A stretch of DNA of 5,918 nucleotides from Firmicutes bacterium CAG:449 (GTDB lineage Bacteria > Bacillota_I > Bacilli_A > RFN20 > CAG-449): assembly GCA_000432895.1 (NCBI GenBank), contig FR889446.1, positions 763-6,680 on the forward strand, given 5' to 3'. Within the stretch, counting starts at the first letter, position 1. Each line of letters starts with the position of its first letter. A model generated the notes under the pieces. It was not told where the DNA came from. It did no database searches and was given only the letters and a program-made list of their open reading frames with translations. A program made the position numbers and the translations under genes. Positions 1 to 4,752 of the stretch are shown piece after piece.

Positions 1-304
1 AGAATTAGAAGAAGCAGGATTAGGTTGTAACTATGCACTTCATGGTAAAGAAATCTTTTTAAGTGATTGTAACGGACAAGATTTTTCTACTTCGGGAATT
101 GGGGCAACTGGCGATTTTATCGCTGATTTAACTGAAGATATGGCTGCCGAAGAAAAAGCTAGAGCAACATATGAACATTTAATTGATTTAGCTACTGATG
201 AAGATGTAAAAAATGTTTTATTATATTTAAGACAAAGAGAAATCGTTCATTATAATAGATTTAAAGATTTATTAGAAATTTACAAAAAAGAATATAATAA
301 ATAA
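1..304 (+). CDS. cotJC: Manganese catalase / CotJC-type spore coat protein, 3' part only
   Basis: The gene is cut by the left window edge. Reading from base 2, 100 residues are visible before the TAA at 302-304. Manganese catalases are ferritin-like four-helix proteins that dismutate hydrogen peroxide at a dimanganese centre; CotJC is the spore-coat member in Bacilli. The visible part contains AAEEKARATYEHL (residues 48-60 of the fragment) and RQREIVHYNRF (77-87). Glu50 and His83 are 33 residues apart, the same spacing as ligands Glu148 and His181 of the Lactobacillus plantarum enzyme, and Glu80 fits the conserved outer-sphere Glu of the REVAH motif. The preceding segment with GATGDFIADLTEDM (34-47) is also typical of the family. 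The C-terminus ends soon after the last helix, as in CotJC-type short members. The cotJC assignment over a generic Mn catalase rests on overall resemblance and on the sporulation genes nearby. The N-terminal half with the other ligands, and any cotJA/cotJB genes, lie outside the window. Confidence 0.85.
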   Translation, partial: ELEEAGLGCNYALHGKEIFLSDCNGQDFSTSGIGATGDFIADLTEDMAAEEKARATYEHLIDLATDEDVKNVLLYLRQREIVHYNRFKDLLEIYKKEYNK

Positions 305-352
305 TAACTTTTCTTATGAACACACCAATTTTATGTCAAATTAGGCTTTATT

Positions 353-383
353 TTGTCGAAAATTTACATTAAAATAATATTAT
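353..383 (+). promoter_or_regulatory. Weak candidate promoter for the DUF2188 gene
   Basis: The 93-base gap after the catalase gene has no clear terminator. It contains TTGTCG (353-358) and the -10-like TATTAT (378-383), but their 19-base spacing is long. TAATAT at 375-380 gives a 16-base spacing with a poorer hexamer match. In such AT-rich DNA this is weak evidence, and read-through from the catalase gene is equally possible. Confidence 0.25.
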
Positions 384-397
384 AGAGGTGTGGAAAT

Positions 398-694
398 ATG
401 GCAAAAAAAGAAGTAGAAGTTGTTGAAACGAAGACTGAAGAAAATAGTGAAAATAAAGTTGAAGAAGTTATTGAAAAGAAGTCTTTAGCAAAAAAGAATT
501 ATCACGTTTCAAAAAGAACAGAAGATAATAAGTGGCAAGTTAAATTTGCTAATGGTCAAAAAGCTATTAAATTATTTAATACTCAATTAGAAGCTATTGA
601 ATATGCAAAAGCACTTGCAGAATCTCAAGATGGATTAATTACTATTCATAAAGTGGATGGAAAAATCCGTAAACAAGATTATTCTAAAAAGTAA
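398..694 (+). CDS. Small DUF2188-domain protein with a charged N-terminal tail
   Basis: This 98-residue protein has two parts. Residues 2-33 are a low-complexity tail of Lys, Glu, Val and Thr, probably disordered. Residues 35-96 match the DUF2188 pattern: a YHVSKR strand (35-40), KWQVKF (45-50), an FNTQLEAIEYAKALA helix (60-74), and the closing ITIHKVDGKIRKQD (81-94). DUF2188 proteins are short, widespread and of unknown biochemical function. Many consist of little more than the domain, so the acidic/basic tail is the distinguishing feature here. The ATG is preceded by AGAGGTG (384-390) at a good distance, which supports the start. The gene stands alone: its own terminator begins 2 bases after the stop codon, and a 92-base gap precedes it. 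There is no signal peptide or membrane segment, so it should be cytoplasmic. The family call is confident; no function is claimed. Confidence 0.8.
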   Translation: MAKKEVEVVETKTEENSENKVEEVIEKKSLAKKNYHVSKRTEDNKWQVKFANGQKAIKLFNTQLEAIEYAKALAESQDGLITIHKVDGKIRKQDYSKK

Positions 695-695
695 T

Positions 696-722
696 AGGAA
701 CATATAAATGTTCCTTTTTTTT
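696..722 (+). terminator. Intrinsic terminator of the DUF2188 gene
   Basis: A perfect 8-bp stem, AGGAACAT (696-703) with ATGTTCCT (708-715), encloses the 4-base loop ATAA and runs into an uninterrupted T tract (to 722, then C and more T). It lies directly after the stop codon and separates this gene from the nrnA unit. Confidence 0.93.
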
Positions 723-730
723 CTTTTTTA

Positions 731-739
731 TGCGATAAT
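731..739 (+). promoter_or_regulatory. Candidate extended -10 promoter for the nrnA-cysQ unit
   Basis: TGC immediately precedes GATAAT (734-739, five of six matches to TATAAT), giving an extended -10 element between the upstream terminator and the nrnA start. The -35 position falls in the terminator T tract and shows no good hexamer. Transcription would start near 746, leaving a leader of about 26 bases that holds the nrnA ribosome binding site (GGAG, 763-766). Because the preceding terminator is strong, some promoter is needed here. Confidence 0.45.
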
Positions 740-771
740 ATTTATGAAAAAAATATGGTTTTGGAGAATAT

Positions 772-1707
772 ATGCTAAACAAAGAAATGCTTAATAAAAT
801 TAAAGAATACGATAATATATGTATTTTTGGACATACTTTTCCTGATGGTGATTGCTATGGAGCACAATCAGGATTAAAACAATTTTTAATAGAAAATTTT
901 ACATGTAATGTATATATTTTAGGAAGTGGATTTTCTAAAGCAATCCCTTATTTTGGGAAAATGGATGAAGTTAGTGATGAAGTAGTTAAGTCTTCTTTAG
1001 CTATTTTAGTGGATTGTTCTGATTTAGAAAGAGTAGAAGATAAAAGAATTACTTTAGCTAAAGAAATTGTAAAATTTGATCATCATTTAGGTAGTGATTT
1101 ATCAACTTTTGCTAGTATAAATATTTCTAATACACAAGCTAGTTCAGCTTCACAAATGATTGGTGAGTTTATTATTGATAATGGGTACATATTATCAAAA
1201 GAAGTAGCAGAACGTATTTTCTTAGGAATGGTAACTGATACAGGAAGATTTCAATATTTAACTTCTTCAAAAGGAACTTTTGCTTTACTTGAAAAAATAA
1301 TGGAAGCAAAAATTGATTTTCAAAAAATATATGATTTTTTATATGAAAGTGATGAAAGATCTACTAGAGCGAAAGGATATATTTCTTATTCATTTAAAAC
1401 TTATAAAAAAATTGCTTATATTGTGTTAGATAAAAAAACATTAAAAGAGTTAAATATGGATGCTAATTATGCTTCTACGATGGTTAATTGTTTATCTTTA
1501 ATGAAAGAATATCCTATTTGGGTGATGTTTAGTGAAAATGAAGATGGTTTAGTGAGAGTCGAATTAAGAGCTAAAAAATATAATGTTCAACAAGTTGCTA
1601 CACTTTTTGGTGGTGGAGGACATTTAAATGCTTCTGGATGTCGTTTAAAATCTATAAATGAATATCAAAATGTTTTAGATGAATTATTAAAAATAGTGGA
1701 GGAATAA
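772..1707 (+). CDS. nrnA: NrnA-type bifunctional oligoribonuclease / pAp phosphatase (DHH-DHHA1)
   Basis: This 311-residue protein has the normal length and layout of NrnA. The N-terminal DHH phosphoesterase domain carries motif I GHTFPDGD (20-27, metal ligands His21, Asp25, Asp27), motif II LVDCSD (79-84, Asp81), motif III FDHHLG (102-107, the DHH signature) and motif IV MVTDTGRF (153-160, Asp156). The C-terminal DHHA1 domain ends in the glycine-rich substrate loop FGGGGHLNASGC (279-290). All expected catalytic residues are present, so the enzyme should be active. NrnA of Bacillus degrades 2-5-base RNA remnants from the 5' end and hydrolyses 3'-phosphoadenosine 5'-phosphate (pAp) to AMP. Some relatives prefer cyclic-di-AMP-derived pApA (GdpP/DhhP types), but there are no membrane, PAS or GGDEF parts here, so a soluble NrnA or DhhP-like role fits. 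The ATG has GGAG five bases upstream; a second ATG at 787 lacks a comparable site. It is followed after 2 bases by a cysQ-like gene. Confidence 0.9.
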   Translation: MLNKEMLNKIKEYDNICIFGHTFPDGDCYGAQSGLKQFLIENFTCNVYILGSGFSKAIPYFGKMDEVSDEVVKSSLAILVDCSDLERVEDKRITLAKEIVKFDHHLGSDLSTFASINISNTQASSASQMIGEFIIDNGYILSKEVAERIFLGMVTDTGRFQYLTSSKGTFALLEKIMEAKIDFQKIYDFLYESDERSTRAKGYISYSFKTYKKIAYIVLDKKTLKELNMDANYASTMVNCLSLMKEYPIWVMFSENEDGLVRVELRAKKYNVQQVATLFGGGGHLNASGCRLKSINEYQNVLDELLKIVEE

Positions 1708-1709
1708 AT

Positions 1710-2489
1710 ATGTGGGAAAAAGAATTAAATGCAATGATTGAAGCAGGAAGAAATTCTCGAGAAATAATTTTAAATATCTATCAAAAACCATTTGATATAG
1801 AAATAAAAAAAGATAATTCACCAGTTACTTTAGCTGATAAAGAAGCTGATAAATTTATCTCAAATTATTTAAAAGAAAGATTCCCTTCATATAGTTTTTT
1901 AACCGAAGAATCTATTGATGATTTACATCGCTTAGATAATGATTATTGTTTTATTATTGATCCAGTTGATGGAACTCAAGATTTCTGTGCAAGAAATGGG
2001 GAATTTGCAACAAATATTGCTTTAAGTTATAAGCATGAAATTGTAGTAGGAGTAGTTGTTATTCCATGTGAAAATAAAATTTATTATGCTATCAAAAATC
2101 AAGGAGCATTTTGTTTAGATGGAAATAATAATTTAAAAAAGATCCATGTTAATGATAAATTAGATCATTTAACTTTATTAACTTCAAGATTTCATTCTTC
2201 TAGTTATGAAAAAAATTTGCCTCAAAAAGATCATAGAATCACTAAAGTTGAAGCATATGGATCATCAATTAAAGCATGTAGAATTGCTGAAGGTTTAGCG
2301 GAAATCCACTATAGATTGAATGAAGGAACTAAAGAATGGGATATTGCTCCAATTGATTTAATTGTTAAAGAAGCAGGTGGATATTTTATTAAACCAGATG
2401 GAACTAGTTATCAATATAATAAAAAAGATGTCTATAACCACGATGGTTATATTATTACTAATAAATTAGAAAATATTTATAAAGAATAA
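1710..2489 (+). CDS. cysQ: CysQ-like 3'(2'),5'-bisphosphate nucleotidase (inositol monophosphatase family)
   Basis: At 259 residues this is a full-length member of the lithium-sensitive, Mg-dependent inositol monophosphatase superfamily. Visible motifs in order are KKDNSPVTLADKEAD (33-47, CysQ-type substrate/metal loop), LTEES (64-68, metal ligand Glu), DPVDGTQDF (84-92, Asp84 and Asp87 metal ligands) and WDIAP (210-214, Asp211) followed by EAGG (221-224). The SPVTLAD form of the first motif and the overall length favour CysQ (pAp to AMP, recycling the by-product of PAPS reduction or of phosphopantetheinyl transfer) over inositol or fructose bisphosphatase, but substrate cannot be fixed from motifs alone. 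The start lies 2 bases after the nrnA stop. Its ribosome binding site GGAGG (1698-1702) sits inside the end of nrnA, so the two genes are co-transcribed and probably translationally linked. A terminator follows 24 bases after the stop. Confidence 0.85.
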   Translation: MWEKELNAMIEAGRNSREIILNIYQKPFDIEIKKDNSPVTLADKEADKFISNYLKERFPSYSFLTEESIDDLHRLDNDYCFIIDPVDGTQDFCARNGEFATNIALSYKHEIVVGVVVIPCENKIYYAIKNQGAFCLDGNNNLKKIHVNDKLDHLTLLTSRFHSSSYEKNLPQKDHRITKVEAYGSSIKACRIAEGLAEIHYRLNEGTKEWDIAPIDLIVKEAGGYFIKPDGTSYQYNKKDVYNHDGYIITNKLENIYKE

Positions 2490-2512
2490 GTTTAAAAAAT
2501 AAATCATATAAT
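2484..2512 (+). promoter_or_regulatory. Candidate SigE-type sporulation promoter for yunB-yutH
   Basis: CATATAAT (2505-2512) resembles the Bacillus SigE -10 consensus CATACAHT. Fourteen bases upstream, GAATAAG (2484-2490) matches five of seven positions of the SigE -35 KMATATT. The spacing is right for SigE, and the downstream genes are sporulation-related (yunB is a SigE-type mother-cell gene in Bacillus subtilis by established knowledge). The same stretch contains TATAAT (2507-2512), so a vegetative SigA promoter is the main alternative, although no good TTGACA lies upstream. The -35 overlaps the cysQ stop codon. The predicted transcription start is near 2519. Confidence 0.45.
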
Positions 2513-2513
2513 T

Positions 2514-2541
2514 GAGATGTGAAAATACACATCTCTTTTTT
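2514..2541 (+). terminator. Intrinsic terminator of nrnA-cysQ overlapping the yunB start
   Basis: A perfect 8-bp stem, GAGATGTG (2514-2521) with CACATCTC (2528-2535), has the 6-base loop AAAATA and runs straight into six T residues (2536-2541). It is 24 bases after the cysQ stop. The hairpin includes the only plausible yunB start codon (GTG, 2519-2521), and its loop, 3' arm and T tract lie within the first eight codons of yunB. Confidence 0.85.
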
Positions 2542-3193
2542 ATGTAGAATTGTAACAACTTTATTGTTAGTTAGTATTTTAACAATTAATTTTTTTTCTT
2601 TTTTTGGTAATCGATTAAAAAGTCATTATTTGAGTCTGGCTTCTTTACAAGCGGATAAAGTGGCTTCTTTAATTAGTTTAAATTCAGTCTCTTCATTAAT
2701 GAAAAATAATTATAATCAAGTTAGTTTTATTATTGATACAAATGATTTAGTTTTTGATACTAATAAATTAAATGATTTATTAAAAGATTCAGTTAATTTA
2801 GTTTATCAAGAAATAAAAAAAGTGGAAGAAGGAACTTCTTCTTATTTTGAAGGGAAATATGGAAAAGGAATTATTTATGAAATACCTTTTCATTTGTTTT
2901 CTGATAATGTTCTCTATAGTGGATTTGGTAGTAAAATACCTGTTAAGTTTTCTGTTATTGGTGATATAAAGGGAAAAATTTCTTCTGAAATTGAAGAATT
3001 TGGACTTAATAATGCTCTTATTAATTTAAATCTTGTTTTAGATATTTCAAGTCGAGTTAATGTACCTTTAAGTAGTGAAATTGTTTTAACAAAGGTAAGT
3101 ATTCCTCTTTATTCAAAAATTTTTACAGGAGAAATTCCTAATATTCTTCCTTTACCAGTAAATGAATATTATTCTAGTGAGGTGAAACTATGA
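2519..3193 (+). CDS. yunB: Sporulation protein YunB
   Basis: The 224-residue product has one N-terminal membrane segment (about residues 11-29) and then an extracytoplasmic domain. The family signature is clear: GSKIPVKFSVIGDI (137-150), then EIEEFGLNNALINLNL (157-172), then the closing SIPLYSKIFTGEIPNIL (194-210). YunB is a membrane-anchored sporulation protein of the mother-cell programme in Bacillus; its molecular role is not well defined. Length fits the family. The start is the weak point: GTG at 2519 is the only conventional start that keeps the membrane segment, because the previous in-frame codons give a stop at 2513. The short purine run TTGAG just before it is too close to act as a normal ribosome binding site. 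The next candidate, TTG at 2564, would remove part of the helix and also lacks a site. The mRNA may therefore be leaderless. The stop overlaps the yutH start (ATGA), so the two genes form one unit. Confidence 0.85.
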   Translation: MKIHISFLCRIVTTLLLVSILTINFFSFFGNRLKSHYLSLASLQADKVASLISLNSVSSLMKNNYNQVSFIIDTNDLVFDTNKLNDLLKDSVNLVYQEIKKVEEGTSSYFEGKYGKGIIYEIPFHLFSDNVLYSGFGSKIPVKFSVIGDIKGKISSEIEEFGLNNALINLNLVLDISSRVNVPLSSEIVLTKVSIPLYSKIFTGEIPNILPLPVNEYYSSEVKL

Positions 3194-4086
3194 GAGCTTT
3201 TCTTTATGATAAATATGGGTATTATCCAGATGAAGAATATTCAACTTCTTTTACTTATCAAGGCTGGTTTTTTAAATTAGAAATTTCCGAAAAAAATGAT
3301 TATGAATTAGCTTCTTTAAAAAAATTATTGAATGATATTAATAATTCGTTTCAAAATTTAGGTTCTGATATTGTTTTAACTAGAGATGGTCATTATGTTA
3401 CAACTTCAGAATATGGACCAGTAGTATTAGTAGCTATTAAAGAAGGAAAAGTAACAATTGATACATTATTTAAAATGCATCAAATGTTTTATAATCAATT
3501 TCAAAATCAATTAACTGTTTCATATTTAAGGAATCTTTGGTTAAATAAAATAAATACTATTGAAGAAAGAATTATTCCTTCTTTACCAAATGATAATAAA
3601 GAGTTTTCATCATTATATATTTTATCAATGTATGCTTTAGGTAGTGCAGAAAATGCCATACAGTATTTATTAGATATTATTTATTATTATGGAAATGAAA
3701 TTAAAAATACTTCTTTAGTGCATAAAAGAATTGATGAACTTAATTCTTTTTATTTATTTAACCCGTTTAATTTAATTATTGATTCGCCAATGCGAGATCT
3801 AGCGGAATTATATAAAAATGACTTACTTTCATTAGAACAATTATATGATTTATTAAAAAGGTATCCTCTTACTAGTCTTGATGCTTCTTTATTACTTGCA
3901 AGATGTTTGTATCCTAATCAAATATTTGATTTGTTAGAGGATTATTATGAATTAAAAAAAGATATTACTAATAGGGTAAACCAATTAATAATATCTATTA
4001 ATAGTAAAGAATTTAAATTGAAGAAATTACATAAATTTTTAGTAAGTAATTATCAAATTAGACCAATTAGTTGGCTTGATAAATAA
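3190..4086 (+). CDS. yutH: YutH-like spore coat protein, kinase-like fold (CotS family)
   Basis: This 298-residue protein resembles YutH, a spore-coat-associated member of the CotS/aminoglycoside-phosphotransferase-like group. Visible support is an N-lobe-like part with FTYQGWFFKLEI (21-32), a following E-L-L helix (39-50), DIVLTRDGHYVTTS (60-73), and a TLFKMHQMF helix (92-100). Most telling is IDSPMRDLAELYK (197-209), followed by RYPLTSLDASLLLARCLYPNQIFDLLEDYY (224-253), which has the shape of the YutH C-terminal region. Where active phosphotransferases have an HxDxxxxN loop, this protein has VHKRIDE (177-183), without the catalytic Asp in place, so I infer a pseudokinase or structural role. 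There are no membrane segments or signal peptide. The start overlaps the yunB stop, and a strong GAGGTG site (3179-3184) precedes it. Family assignment is from pattern memory and is less certain than yunB; the neighbour supports it. Confidence 0.7.
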   Translation: MRAFLYDKYGYYPDEEYSTSFTYQGWFFKLEISEKNDYELASLKKLLNDINNSFQNLGSDIVLTRDGHYVTTSEYGPVVLVAIKEGKVTIDTLFKMHQMFYNQFQNQLTVSYLRNLWLNKINTIEERIIPSLPNDNKEFSSLYILSMYALGSAENAIQYLLDIIYYYGNEIKNTSLVHKRIDELNSFYLFNPFNLIIDSPMRDLAELYKNDLLSLEQLYDLLKRYPLTSLDASLLLARCLYPNQIFDLLEDYYELKKDITNRVNQLIISINSKEFKLKKLHKFLVSNYQIRPISWLDK

Positions 4087-4110
4087 ATTTATTTTTCATC
4101 GATAAATAAA
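4081..4110. repeat. AT-only palindrome and direct repeat at the convergent gene ends
   Basis: AAATAAATTTATTT (4081-4094) is a perfect 14-base palindrome spanning the yutH stop and the DUF308-gene stop. TTTATTT (4088-4094) can also pair with AAATAAA (4104-4110) across a 9-base loop, and GATAAATAAA occurs at 4078-4087 and again at 4101-4110. The genes converge with only 2 bases between stops, so any shared terminator must overlap coding sequence. The stems contain only A-T pairs and no long T tract follows in either direction, so a terminator role is only a possibility. Confidence 0.35.
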
Positions 4111-4658
4111 CTTTTAAGAGATTTTTTAACTTTTTTAATTTTTCTAGAAACAACAATTGTATCAACAAATTGATAGACACCTTCTAAGATAATTGTAATA
4201 CCAAGAATAACCATTAAAATGCTTTCAGTAGCAGGATTGATAAGTAAAACAATACCCATAGCAAAAACTAAAAGTGCAAGTAAAGTATCTAACCACCAGT
4301 ATCTTGCTCCTAAGCGACGGCAATCAAATGACCATTGAATAGAAAATAATCCTTTAACAACATAGATTACTCCAAAGACAAAAGCAAAAATATTTGCATC
4401 AGATAACATTTGACTATTAGCAAAAAAGACAATACCTAATGCCATGTTAACTACCCCTTTAATAAAGCCAAGAGGTTCAATTCCATATCCAAAATAATTA
4501 AAGATTTGACTTAATCCCATAACTATTAAAAGAATAGAAAAGAAATAAATGATAGTTTGTTTTGTAAAATCTGGACATGCAATAAATAAAACACCAAAGA
4601 CTATTGCACATATTGCTTCAAGTAAAGAAGCAATTTTAATTTGTTTAAAATAATTCAT
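4089..4658 (-). CDS. DUF308/HdeD-like integral membrane protein
   Basis: The 189-residue product is almost all membrane. About six helices can be drawn: residues 9-27, 36-54, 64-81, 88-107, 122-140 and 146-169, in pairs joined by very short turns. This is the layout of the DUF308 (HdeD-like) family, as are the MGLSQIFNYF stretch (47-56), the end of helix five in LLINPATES (138-146) and the ILGITIILEGVYQF segment (151-164). The C-terminal tail (172-184) is lysine-rich and should lie on the cytoplasmic side by the positive-inside rule. HdeD of Escherichia coli is tied to acid resistance, but most DUF308 proteins have no known function, and none is claimed here. The ATG (4656-4658) is supported by AAGGAG on the minus strand (complement of 4666-4671), seven bases away. 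The gene lies 94 bases downstream of a MATE transporter gene and has its own likely promoter. It converges with yutH. Confidence 0.8.
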   Translation of the reverse strand: MNYFKQIKIASLLEAICAIVFGVLFIACPDFTKQTIIYFFSILLIVMGLSQIFNYFGYGIEPLGFIKGVVNMALGIVFFANSQMLSDANIFAFVFGVIYVVKGLFSIQWSFDCRRLGARYWWLDTLLALLVFAMGIVLLINPATESILMVILGITIILEGVYQFVDTIVVSRKIKKVKKSLKSLFIDEK

Positions 4659-4679
4659 AAATGATCTCCTTCAATTTTT

Positions 4680-4707
4680 ATAATAGAATATTAATGATAA
4701 ATGTAAA
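4680..4707 (-). promoter_or_regulatory. Probable SigA promoter of the DUF308 gene
   Basis: On the minus strand TTTACA (complement of 4702-4707) and TATTAT (complement of 4680-4685) each match five of six consensus bases and are separated by 16 bases. Transcription would begin near 4673, just before the ribosome binding site at 4666-4671, giving a very short leader of about 15 bases. Confidence 0.55.
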
Positions 4708-4712
4708 TATGT

Positions 4713-4733
4713 TTTGTTACATAAAGTAACAAA
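4713..4733. repeat. Perfect inverted repeat, possible operator
   Basis: TTTGTTAC (4713-4720) and GTAACAAA (4726-4733) form a perfect 8-bp inverted repeat around the 5-base centre ATAAA. It lies in the gap between the MATE and DUF308 genes, 5 bases upstream of the proposed -35 of the DUF308 promoter. Neither strand shows a T tract after the second arm, so it does not look like a standard intrinsic terminator for the MATE gene. A binding site for a dimeric regulator centred near -50 fits better. A poor terminator remains the alternative. Confidence 0.6.
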
Positions 4734-4752
4734 TTTAATAAAATTTGTATAT

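Noticed and set aside
305..397. A terminator or riboswitch in the gap after the catalase gene
   Set aside because: The only near-symmetric stretch (around CCAATTT and AAATTAGG) is imperfect, AT-rich and not followed by a T tract. The gap is too short and unstructured for a known riboswitch.
2564..2566. TTG as an alternative yunB start
   Set aside because: It would remove the first part of the membrane segment and has no ribosome binding site upstream.
4088..4110. Bidirectional intrinsic terminator between yutH and the DUF308 gene
   Set aside because: The stem is only seven A-T pairs with a 9-base loop and no strong T tract, which is common by chance in such AT-rich DNA. It is kept only as a low-confidence repeat.
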